From: Candidatus Latescibacterota bacterium
GTDB taxonomy: Bacteria > Latescibacterota > UBA2968 > UBA8231
DNA: 42,950 nucleotides
NCBI GenBank assembly: GCA_022820485.1
Contig: JAJEFJ010000046.1
Location: forward strand, 1 to 42,950
Direction: 5' to 3'
The notes below the pieces were generated by a model. It ran no database searches. It was not told the DNA's origin and saw nothing but the letters and a program-made list of their open reading frames with translations. The first letter of the stretch is position 1. The number at the start of each line of letters is the position of its first letter. Shown one piece after another: positions 33,701 through 40,238 of the stretch. The translations under genes were made by a program, and so were the position numbers.

Positions 33701-33967
33701 GTACTTGCCGAGGGCGTAGTACGCAATGCCTAAATTGGCCTGTGCACTAGCGTAGTCTGGGGCCAAGGCGAGGGCGCGAGTAAACTCCTCCCGACCGCGC
33801 GTGTAGTTGTGTTGATCCATATAGACCACGCCCTGATTGTTGTGCCAGCGCGCCTTGGGAGGCCAAGCCGGCGACTCCTCGGGCGGCCCCTGTTCACAGG
33901 CCACTCCCAAGAGGGCCGCGACGAGAGATAGCAGAGCTTGGCGCATCTTGACGCTTATACGGGGCAT
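30779..33967 (-). CDS. TPR / FG-GAP / ASPIC-UnbV lipoprotein
   Basis: A 1062-residue predicted lipoprotein (signal 'ALLSLVAALLGVAC'). Residues about 35-190 hold four or five TPRs ('AQANLGIAYYALGKYDSAST', 'VSAYYGLANLYRRLGREEEW'). Residues about 235-560 hold FG-GAP/VCBS blades with acidic loops ('GDFDADGRSDVLAGG', 'GDLDNDGTADLVFSG'). Residues about 555-645 match ASPIC/UnbV ('GVGAKVEVKT', 'FIRILWPGGVRQTEL'). The last 410 residues start 'CPILYAWDGERYRFVTD' and match nothing I recognise. The ATG at 33967 has AAGGA 12 nt upstream and is the first sensible start: longer readings run through the antisense of tRNA-Gly. Its end overlaps PBP1A by 8 bp, so the pair is co-transcribed. Confidence 0.82.
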   Translation of the reverse strand: MPRISVKMRQALLSLVAALLGVACEQGPPEESPAWPPKARWHNNQGVVYMDQHNYTRGREEFTRALALAPDYASAQANLGIAYYALGKYDSASTALQTALAIDPALLHANYALGLIYNAQGREHDKALAALQKVAAADRDDPHVRYYMGQMRAKLNEGEAAIADFKEAIRLDPYNVSAYYGLANLYRRLGREEEWKSTLEHFNQLSQAGHQGVSSSYQGQGKYAEAVADAGGGDPSQDDVAGPFAFAAAGPAAGPVHFAALGDFDADGRSDVLAGGEGLHLYAGGTGEMLTAPTLPDGFGATGAISGDLDNDGTADLVFSGAGGTLLYRAANGEWAAGEDLYVASTRVALGDADHDGDLDVLVLGSRVSLLANDGEARFAATGQPVDPVAADRAAFSDLDNDRDVDIVLLSAEGLQVQTNNRDGTFAEIAEALGLGAVQGAGLAVEDFNQDGYMDLAVVANGTVETHINQAGRAFVRAEASAASGGRALLPADLDNDGDLDLLACEDERLQPLAYNDGQFQPQSPIDEPGGAVLVADFNGDGRVDIWAGGRVLHNQSEGGHWIEIAAQGLNSNRDGVGAKVEVKTTHRLQKREIRSEGYAGVLHFGLAQSDSVEFIRILWPGGVRQTELATGAGQRLELTELDRKGTSCPILYAWDGERYRFVTDILGGAIIGYLTAPGQYYQPDTDEYVRLGPLAPKDGHYVLQLTNQLEEIIYVDALELVAVDHPPEFDVYPNERLLSAPPYPEFKLYPLRGLRPPVAASDHRGLDVLATLKEIDDEWYDGFDQLDIHGYAEDYALELNLGDLSEFAHPVLLGYGWVDYAHSTSNWSAAQRGLSLYPPRLSVADGEGGWIEVSADMGCPAGLPKHALFDLAGLFPSDDYRLRIETNTALYWDQLLVGDAADVPLVVHRLQPAQSDLHWRGYPAHTSIKGTFAFRYHYDQLELEAPWGTHAGAFTRFGSVEELVEDIDDRFVIMFHGDELTVEFAALPPPAAGLVRSFLLYADGFGKDMDLHSAHSLTVGPLPFHGMSGYPYPAHEHYPQTSAHLEYLQEYNTRWVKGYYE

Positions 33968-34014
33968 AGTTATATTTTTTCCTTCCATAGCGATCCATTT
34001 CGCGTGATTTTCGA

Positions 34015-34090
34015 GCGAGAGTAGCTCAGTTGGTAGAGCTCCACGTTGCCAACGTGGTTGTCGCGGGTTCGAGTCCCGTCTCTCGCTCCA
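34015..34090 (+). tRNA. tRNA-Gly (anticodon GCC)
   Basis: A complete cloverleaf. Acceptor arms GCGAGAG and CTCTCGC pair fully (7 bp). The D-arm is GCTCAGTTGGTAGAGC. The anticodon stem CCACG/CGTGG encloses loop TTGCCAA, with anticodon GCC at 34048-34050. The T-arm holds GGTTCGAGTCC. CCA is encoded at 34088-34090. It lies between the TPR lipoprotein (minus strand) and the broken FAD oxidoreductase. A run of T follows on the plus strand. Confidence 0.97.
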
Positions 34091-34188
34091 TTTTTTTGCC
34101 TCAACCTTCATTTCAATATAGCCAAAACCCCCATTGAGAAAAGGCAGGCCCGGTCTTGCGTCGGGTCGAGTTATAGGGAGTCCACGCT

Positions 34189-34283
34189 CAATTTCCAGAG
34201 GGATTCGCGGGGTCGGCAAAGCAGTTGAGTTCCAAAGCGGCGGCCAAGCCAAAAATCCCCGCCCCTACAATGCCGACGCGCAT
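34189..34283 (-). pseudogene. truncated FAD-dependent oxidoreductase (N-terminus only)
   Basis: The frame opens at ATG 34283 and reads 'MRVGIVGAGIFGLAAALEL', the GxGxxG dinucleotide-binding strand and helix of DAO-type FAD oxidoreductases. It then loses homology and ends at a TGA after 31 codons. Full-length members have 350-450 residues. The ATG lies 11 nt after the RND exporter stop, so it was the next gene of that operon. The break falls about 130 bp from the tRNA-Gly gene, which suggests a deletion or insertion next to the tRNA. I see no target-site duplication. A short chance frame is the alternative, but the motif match is close. Confidence 0.6.
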
Positions 34284-34294
34284 GGCGGCCAAAG

Positions 34295-36688
34295 TTAGAG
34301 CTTCTCAGCGCGGCGCTCGCGGATTTGCAGCAGGGCCGGCAGCAGCGTGACGGACGTGATAAAACAGGATCCCAAGCCCACCAGCGAGAGCACTCCAATC
34401 GACGTGAGCGCCGGGTGGATGGCCGGCACCAATCCCGAGAAGCCAACCATCGTCGTCAGCGACGTACCCAACAGCGCGAGCCCGGTCGTGCGCAACACCA
34501 AGCGCAGCGAGCCGCGACCGACTTCTTGGTAGCGGTGGAAGATGTGGACGCTGTTGTCAACGCCCATGCCGATAATCGTCGGAAAGGCGACCATGTTGTA
34601 GAGGTTGAGCTTGATGTCAAACGCGTACATGAAGCCCACAACCCACACCAAGGCGTTCACAAGCGGCGTGAGCACCAGCAGGGTATCGACGAAACTCCGC
34701 AGGTCGATGAGCAACACCACCGCGACAACCGCTAGCGTGAGAATCACGGCGAGAGAACTATCTTCGAGCATGACCTTGAGCATCTCGGCGACGATGATGT
34801 GCGAGCTAGAGGCTATGTAGGTCTTGCCCGTCGGCGTTTCAATGTGGCTGATTTCCTCGGCAAAGCGGATGGCGTCTTTGCCGTCCTTGAGCTCGACTGC
34901 GGCATTGATCGCCACGAAGTTGAGGATGTTGCCCTCCTTGTCCTTGAACGCATTGGTCAAGTCTGAGGGCAGGTCGTAGAGCGTGAGCTTTTTCACGTCG
35001 AGGTACGGGCGCAGCGAATCCAGTTTAGCCCGCTCGCTCTCGCTGAACAGGCCCTCCTCCCGGTCGAGCAAGGCGCGGATATCGGCGATGAGCGCCAGCT
35101 TGGCGTCTTGGTCTTGCGGCAGCGCGGAGTACACGCTCTTGACGCTGAGGACCGTGGAGGAGTCGCCGTTAGTAGCCTTAATAGCCTCGACCGTGCGAAC
35201 CACCTCCATGGCCTCGTCGTAGCTTTCGGTCAAGACGATGGCCGGCGAGCGGCCTTCCTTCAGGCTCTGGGGCAGGCTGCCCTTGTTGATGTTGGGCGGC
35301 GGCGCGGGCTTGAGCTTGCTGAAGTCGTACTCAAATTCCAAATCGCCGAGGTGGTACAGCGAGTACCCGGTGATCACTGTGCCTATCAGCAAGGTGGCCC
35401 AAGGCTTGGGATAGCGACCGGTGCGCCACAGGACGCTTCTTTTGCGGATCGGGATGACCAACCGCAGGCGCTCGGCGAGGACGATAAAGGCCGGGCATAT
35501 CGCAACCATAGCCACCAGCGAAAAAAGAATGCCGGTGCCGACGATAAAGCCGAACTCCGAAAAGCCCTTAAAATCCGTCAACAGCAGTGAATAGAAGGCA
35601 ATCGAGGTAGTGACCGCCGTCGTCGCCAGGGCCTTACCCGTGTACCGAACGGTCACGGTCAGGGCCTGTTCGATGTCCATGCCTCGGCGGTGGGCTTCGC
35701 GGTAGCGGGCGAAGATGTGGATGCCAAAATCGATGCCCAGCCCAAAGAGGATGGCGAACAGCCCCACGGTGATCATGTTGAGGCTGCCGATGACCAAGTA
35801 GGTGACGCCAAACGTCCAAGTCAGGCTCATCAGCAGCGGCAAGGTAATGAAGAGCGAGCCAACTACTTGGCGAAAGAACAGGGTGATGAGCAGCAGCACG
35901 CCAACGATACTGTACAGGGCCGTTGACTTGAGATCTTGGATAATGATCGTGAATTGGTTGGCGCTATTTTGAAAACTACCCTTGTACACGCATTCGATAC
36001 TGGGGTGGAAGCGCCCCGGGCCGATGGCGGCAATGGTCTGGTCGAGATGATCGATTAGAGCGTGTGAAAAGGAGACATCCGTGGTAAGCCCAGCCGGGTA
36101 GAGCCGGAGGATGACGCCATTGCCCTCCTGCGTGATGAAGTATTGGCGATATTGCTCTGGAACCTCCGCGCCATCCTGCTGGTACTTGGCCTCGATATCC
36201 GCAAAATCGAGCACCTGCTCTTCCTCGTCGTCAAAGGCGAAGTAGAGCGGCGACTGCTTGAGCTTTTGCAGCTCTACGTGCTCATCGAGACGACGATTGA
36301 CTTCTCGCAGGTCCGCTAAGTCCATATAGAGGAGCCGGTTTTTTTCGAGCAGATCCTTTTTGCTGTCGAGGAGGCTCACCGAACTAATCAGCGGGCTGTG
36401 TTCGAGCGAATCGGCCAAGACCTGCATGAAGGAAACGGCCGCGTCCAAATCGTCGCTGGTAATGACGACCATCAGCGGACCGATGCCGCCGATGCGGTCC
36501 TTGATGCGGTTGAGTTCGCGGACGCTGACGTAGTCGTCGGACAGCAGGTCGGCGAAGTCGGTCTTGATGTTTTGGGCCAGCTTGGCAGCGAAGAACCCGG
36601 CAAATACCGACAACACCGTAGCCAGCGCAATTATGCCGATGTAGTGGTGGTAGATGTAGCGAACCAAGCGCTGGTGGCTGATGGGCAT
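34295..36688 (-). CDS. RND-superfamily (MMPL/HpnN-like) lipid exporter
   Basis: A 797-residue inner-membrane protein with about 12 spans in the RND arrangement: an N-terminal span, a large periplasmic loop, five spans, and the same again. Paired TM4 and TM10 motifs are 'FGLGIDFGIHIFARYREA' and 'GMGVDNSVHIFHRYQE'. Their Asp residues are the likely proton-relay positions. Such two-fold MMPL/HpnN-type proteins export hopanoids or other lipids to the outer membrane. It lies 9 bp after an MlaC-type gene and downstream of MlaC-DUF3047 and TolC, which makes envelope lipid export the likely role. The ATG lacks a strong ribosome binding site. A 14-bp palindrome (36693-36706) covers the upstream stop and leader. 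Confidence 0.9.
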   Translation of the reverse strand: MPISHQRLVRYIYHHYIGIIALATVLSVFAGFFAAKLAQNIKTDFADLLSDDYVSVRELNRIKDRIGGIGPLMVVITSDDLDAAVSFMQVLADSLEHSPLISSVSLLDSKKDLLEKNRLLYMDLADLREVNRRLDEHVELQKLKQSPLYFAFDDEEEQVLDFADIEAKYQQDGAEVPEQYRQYFITQEGNGVILRLYPAGLTTDVSFSHALIDHLDQTIAAIGPGRFHPSIECVYKGSFQNSANQFTIIIQDLKSTALYSIVGVLLLITLFFRQVVGSLFITLPLLMSLTWTFGVTYLVIGSLNMITVGLFAILFGLGIDFGIHIFARYREAHRRGMDIEQALTVTVRYTGKALATTAVTTSIAFYSLLLTDFKGFSEFGFIVGTGILFSLVAMVAICPAFIVLAERLRLVIPIRKRSVLWRTGRYPKPWATLLIGTVITGYSLYHLGDLEFEYDFSKLKPAPPPNINKGSLPQSLKEGRSPAIVLTESYDEAMEVVRTVEAIKATNGDSSTVLSVKSVYSALPQDQDAKLALIADIRALLDREEGLFSESERAKLDSLRPYLDVKKLTLYDLPSDLTNAFKDKEGNILNFVAINAAVELKDGKDAIRFAEEISHIETPTGKTYIASSSHIIVAEMLKVMLEDSSLAVILTLAVVAVVLLIDLRSFVDTLLVLTPLVNALVWVVGFMYAFDIKLNLYNMVAFPTIIGMGVDNSVHIFHRYQEVGRGSLRLVLRTTGLALLGTSLTTMVGFSGLVPAIHPALTSIGVLSLVGLGSCFITSVTLLPALLQIRERRAEKL

Positions 36689-36692
36689 GGCG

Positions 36693-36706
36693 GAGGATTA
36701 ATCCTC
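36693..36706. promoter_or_regulatory. 14-bp palindrome at MlaC/RND junction
   Basis: GAGGATTAATCCTC is a perfect palindrome that contains the MlaC stop codon and lies just upstream of the RND start. A hairpin here could affect reinitiation between the two genes. No other support. Confidence 0.3.
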
Positions 36707-37333
36707 GGTTGCACCGCCTGCAGGCGGCGAGAGCACCGTTTCCCGCAAACGGGCCAACTGCTTATCGAGCTGGACGATCAGCTTCGCGTAGCCATTTTTC
36801 TCGATGTAGCGGGCATAGCGCCGCCTGTTGCCCTCAGCCGTGCTGACGCCGTCGATGACTAAGTCGTATATCCGCCACACGCCCTCCACCCGATGGAGCT
36901 TGTACTCGATCTCTATTTCCTCATCCCGCACAGGTGCCAGCGCTTGGACGACAGCCGCGTCTCCTTGCACCTCAGCCGACTCGTAGCGGATCTCGCCCTC
37001 GCGGTAATAGCGGGAGAAGCTGTCGAAATTCTGCTCGCGGATGATGCTGCTGAAGGTCTCGGCGAAGTGGTCGCGCTCGGCCGGGGAGCGTTCTTCCCAG
37101 TGATCTCCCAAGGCGAGGCGGCTCAATTCCCGGAAATCAAAGGCCGCGTTGATGTGCTTCTTAATCTCTTCCCGCACGGTCGGAGGCAGCGAATCGGTCG
37201 GAGCCTCGGCGAGGATGGCCTGCACCTCGGCGTCGTGGCTTTTGAGAAAGGCAATGGGGTCGTCATCCTCTGCGGCTGCGCCGACCGCGGTGGCGCAGAG
37301 GGCGGCCCACACACCGCGCCATACCATTTTCAT
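36698..37333 (-). CDS. MlaC/Ttg2D-family periplasmic lipid carrier
   Basis: A 211-residue periplasmic protein with a signal peptide ('GVWAALCATAVGAAA'). It shows the MlaC blocks 'FDFRELSRLALGDHWEE', 'FSSIIREQNFDSFSRYY', 'IEIEYKLHRVEGVWRIYD', 'LVIDGVSTAEGNRRRYARYI' and 'KNGYAKLIVQL'. MlaC (and HpnM) shuttle phospholipids or hopanoids between membranes. The ATG at 37333 has AGGAG with 8-nt spacing and shares the ATGA overlap with the stop of the DUF3047 gene, so the two are coupled. No MlaE/F/D/B genes are present. The partner is more likely the RND protein 9 bp downstream. Confidence 0.88.
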   Translation of the reverse strand: MKMVWRGVWAALCATAVGAAAEDDDPIAFLKSHDAEVQAILAEAPTDSLPPTVREEIKKHINAAFDFRELSRLALGDHWEERSPAERDHFAETFSSIIREQNFDSFSRYYREGEIRYESAEVQGDAAVVQALAPVRDEEIEIEYKLHRVEGVWRIYDLVIDGVSTAEGNRRRYARYIEKNGYAKLIVQLDKQLARLRETVLSPPAGGATED

Positions 37334-38607
37334 TGTAAATTCTCCTCTGCGTACGCGCCGTTGGGGGTGGGGAGTCCGCCGCAGTAGTTGACAACGCGCC
37401 CGCCGTCAAAAGCCTCGCGCGTCCACACGCGCAAATCTGCGTAGTACGCCTCAGCGTACGAACGAGTCGAGTTGGCGTCTGTCAGCAGACCCAAGCCGAT
37501 GGTGCGCTTGGCCGGTCGGCCACCTAGCTTTTCCCGATGGTGCTTTTCCAAGTCAACGACCTCAAAGGTCCATTTGTCTAAGTTGGTCGCGCCGCTTTCG
37601 ACGACGAAAAACCAAGGCCGGAATATCTTGTCGCGCCGGCCCACCGTGCCTTCGAGCAAGGTCGTGCTCCACACGTATTTGAGCTGTTTGGGAACCCCCA
37701 ACCAATTCTTGGAGAATATAACGTACAAACCAGCCGCGCTGTCGTTGGCGTCGTCGAGAAACTCGTTGCCGCCCAGCGGCAAGGCCGCGGCCCGCCAGCA
37801 CCAAGTCATAATCGGGTACTGGCGCGGATTCCACTGGATGAATTTTCCCACGATGACCGAATGGCTCGAATCGCGCGCCGCCATATAGCGCCGCGAGCGA
37901 CCCTCTACGCGGTAGAGCACCGGTTTGTGCCGATCCTGTTTCTTCCACGGCCCCCATTCCATCGGCTGCGACCCATCCCAAGTAGCGGTGAAGTCTTCGA
38001 GAACGACGTACTCGCGCTCGGCGAGTTGGGCCTCCAGCACCGGCGGCGAATGTTCTCTATCGATCAGCGACTGGTAGCGACGCCTGTAGTGGCTGGAGAC
38101 GGGCCTACCGTCGATCTTTAACTCGGCAATTTTCCAAGTTCCGTCTGCGAGAATCAAGTCGGCCTCCACACCGAGCGAGCGCGTAGCCAATAACGCACGA
38201 AGCTGCGCCCGGCCCCGCTGACCATTCACTTCGAGGCTGTCCAAGCGCAAGCCGCGCCAATCCGGGGAAGCAAGCTGGACGGCCAAGTCGGCGCTGAGGC
38301 GATGCTGATAGGCTCTAACCAGTCGGCTGCGATAGTGCTCGACGAGGTGTGCAAAACGCAGATCGGATAGCAAGTCCCGGTATGCGTCCAGCGACTTTTC
38401 GAGATAGTCGCCAAAGGTCGTCGCAGTAAACTCGTCCACAGCCAAGTGCTCGCGCACTAAGCGGTCGGCTCCGTCGGCGCGCTCGCGGTTGGGAGCCTCT
38501 AGCAGCGCGTTCAGCCGCGCCACGGTTGCCGTCGCCCAAGCCGCGTCGGCCCAGCCGTCGCTTGGGCTAGCCAACGCCAACAGCAAGACCGTGCTAAGGA
38601 GTCGCAT
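37330..38607 (-). CDS. MlaC-like / DUF3047 fusion protein
   Basis: A 425-residue secreted protein (signal 'LLSTVLLLALASPSDGWA'). Residues about 25-185 resemble MlaC: 'FGDYLEKSLDAYRDLL' and especially 'TWKIAELKIDGRPVSSHYRRRYQSLI', shortened here to its core WKIAELKIDG, aligns with 'WRIYDLVIDG' of the neighbouring MlaC. Residues about 200-425 are DUF3047: 'IMTWCWRAAALPLGGNEFLD', 'AAGLYVIFSKNW' and 'WTFEVVDLEKHHRE'. The start ATG lies within the end of the TolC gene (14-bp overlap), and the stop overlaps the next gene (ATGA). It therefore sits between an outer-membrane channel and a lipid carrier. The role of DUF3047 is unknown. A second lipid-binding step in the same route is inferred. Confidence 0.8.
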   Translation of the reverse strand: MRLLSTVLLLALASPSDGWADAAWATATVARLNALLEAPNRERADGADRLVREHLAVDEFTATTFGDYLEKSLDAYRDLLSDLRFAHLVEHYRSRLVRAYQHRLSADLAVQLASPDWRGLRLDSLEVNGQRGRAQLRALLATRSLGVEADLILADGTWKIAELKIDGRPVSSHYRRRYQSLIDREHSPPVLEAQLAEREYVVLEDFTATWDGSQPMEWGPWKKQDRHKPVLYRVEGRSRRYMAARDSSHSVIVGKFIQWNPRQYPIMTWCWRAAALPLGGNEFLDDANDSAAGLYVIFSKNWLGVPKQLKYVWSTTLLEGTVGRRDKIFRPWFFVVESGATNLDKWTFEVVDLEKHHREKLGGRPAKRTIGLGLLTDANSTRSYAEAYYADLRVWTREAFDGGRVVNYCGGLPTPNGAYAEENLQ

Positions 38608-39958
38608 CGCGTGGGATCAGTTCGAGACCGCCCGTGGCTTTTTCGAGGCGGGCGACGCTGAGGTTGAAGTCGTACAGGGCTTCGCCGTAGGCTTGTTCGC
38701 GGCGGGCCCAAGTCTCAAAGGCGGCGATCAAGTCGCCGATGGTCTGCGGGTCAAACTCAAAATCGTCGCGGGCCTCCCGCAGCCACTGCCGGGCCAATCG
38801 CCGACTCTTACGCATGTCTTGTAAATCGCGGTCGGCGCGGCCATAGTCCAAATAGGCGCGGCGGACATCTAAGCGGATCCCCTCCTGCGCACTCGGTACG
38901 CGCACTTCGAGTGCGCGATATTCAGCGCGTGCCCTATCCACATCCGCTGCCAGCAAGTGCCACTCCAAGGATTGACGCACTCCGATGAAGACGCCGCCGT
39001 TGAAAAAGTTAAACTCGTCTTTGACAAATGGGTTCCGCTGGTCGGTGCGCCCAGGAGCCACAGCATAGCGCAAGCCACCGCCGATGAACACTTGGGGCTG
39101 ATACGCCGCGCGGGCCGCTTGCGCGAGGGCTTGTTTGGCGGCGAGACCCGCTTGCAGCTTGCGCCATTCCGGTCGCAGATCGAGAGCCTGTGCGATTAGA
39201 TCGTCTAGGGACGGAACTGAGGCCGCCACCGGCGCGAGCCGCTCGGCCCGGAGCAGGAGCGGCCCATCGCTGGGCAGGCCCGTGCGCCAAGCCAGCGCCG
39301 ACCGCGCCAAGGCCAATTGATCGCCCACCTCGCGCTGCTGCACGGCCAAGTCGAGCTGGGCCAGCCGCAGTTTGTAGCGGTCGGACGACGAGAGCGCGGG
39401 ATCGTCGTCCAACTCTCCGGCCCTGCTAGCTAGCTCATCGCTCACGCGCCGCGCCAAGTCGTCTAAGTCCTGGGCCAACAGCAGCCCGTAGTACAGCTCC
39501 TTGACGGCAAAAGCCACATCCAACCGAGTCTGCGACAAATCGGACTGCTCCACATCGACCCCTCGCGTGGCAGCCTCGCCTAAGTGGCGACCGAGGCTAA
39601 TGGGATAGAGCGGCTGCACAAATTGCAACTCGGCGCGCGCAAAAGGCCCCAAGGATCGGAACCCCGTGGTATCGGCGGGCGGGTTGAACACACTGCCCAT
39701 AGCGTCTGGAACTAGGCCGCTTCTGCTGTCGATGCGCAGGCGGGGAAGGATTTTAGCGGCCGCAGCTTGGCGGCGGCGAGCGTCAGCCGACTCGACCTTC
39801 CAGCGGCTGCTCGCAACCTCGCCATCGCGGTCCAAGGCGCGGTCGATAAGCTCAGTCAGCGTCCAGCGCTTGTCGGGCATTTGGGCGCGGGCTGGGAGGG
39901 TGGGCAAGCATATAGCAAGGCCCCAAATCCCTAGCCATAAGGGAGCGCAAATTTGCAT
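38594..39958 (-). CDS. TolC-family outer-membrane efflux protein
   Basis: A 454-residue outer-membrane protein of the TolC/OEP family. The signal peptide ends near 'LPTLPARAQ'. The mature protein has two OEP repeats: 'TLTELIDRALDRDGEVASSR', 'AKILPRLRID', 'AFAVKELYYGLLLAQDLDDL' in the first half and 'LDLRPEWRKLQAGLAAKQAL', 'VFIGGGLRYAV', 'VRRAYLDYGRADRDL' in the second. TolC trimers form a channel through the outer membrane. It is the first gene of a tightly overlapping operon with MlaC-DUF3047, MlaC and an RND exporter. No membrane-fusion protein gene is in the operon, so contact with the RND pump would need other periplasmic parts. Confidence 0.92.
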   Translation of the reverse strand: MQICAPLWLGIWGLAICLPTLPARAQMPDKRWTLTELIDRALDRDGEVASSRWKVESADARRRQAAAAKILPRLRIDSRSGLVPDAMGSVFNPPADTTGFRSLGPFARAELQFVQPLYPISLGRHLGEAATRGVDVEQSDLSQTRLDVAFAVKELYYGLLLAQDLDDLARRVSDELASRAGELDDDPALSSSDRYKLRLAQLDLAVQQREVGDQLALARSALAWRTGLPSDGPLLLRAERLAPVAASVPSLDDLIAQALDLRPEWRKLQAGLAAKQALAQAARAAYQPQVFIGGGLRYAVAPGRTDQRNPFVKDEFNFFNGGVFIGVRQSLEWHLLAADVDRARAEYRALEVRVPSAQEGIRLDVRRAYLDYGRADRDLQDMRKSRRLARQWLREARDDFEFDPQTIGDLIAAFETWARREQAYGEALYDFNLSVARLEKATGGLELIPRDATP

Positions 39959-40021
39959 GCCAGTGGGAAATCTCAGCGTCGGAAGAGGCGGAATTCGCGG
40001 TGATAGCGCGAGTCCGTCATT

Positions 40022-40051
40022 TTTATAAGTTGTTAAAAATAGTTAAGTTAA
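40022..40051 (-). promoter_or_regulatory. candidate promoter of TolC operon
   Basis: On the minus strand TTAACT (40046-40051) and TATAAA (40022-40027) are 18 nt apart, 64 bp upstream of the TolC start. The whole 280-bp gap (39959-40238) is AT-rich here, which raises the chance of a false match. The rest of the gap holds a 10-bp direct repeat (CCTATGTTTT, near 40121 and 40136) and no gene that I can see. Confidence 0.4.
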
Positions 40052-40238
40052 TATACAGACTAAGCGATTTATCGTCAATGTAAACGCCCGTCTGCTTCTT
40101 GGATTGTACAACACCCGAACCCTATGTTTTATGCACCTATGTTTTCCGTAAAATGCGCGAATAGGCGGGCACCATGCAGCCGACTTTAGTCGTCCGGGAG
40201 ACCGCGTCCTCTTGCAATAGCGACCCCCTACCACCGCC

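Noticed and set aside
34091..34188. A possible att-like repeat of the tRNA T-arm (CGGGTCGAGT near 34163)
   Set aside because: It matches the tRNA sequence for only about ten bases with a gap, too little to claim an attachment site.
33968..34252. An N-terminal extension of the TPR/FG-GAP protein that reads 'RRDSNPRQPRWQRGALPTELL'
   Set aside because: This peptide is the well-known translation of the antisense strand of a tRNA gene, here tRNA-Gly(GCC). The real start lies downstream at 33967.
34171..34446. A 91-codon minus-strand frame that overlaps the RND end and the FAD remnant
   Set aside because: It is Arg/Cys/Ser-rich and out of frame with both real proteins; the GxGxxG frame at 34283 explains this region better.
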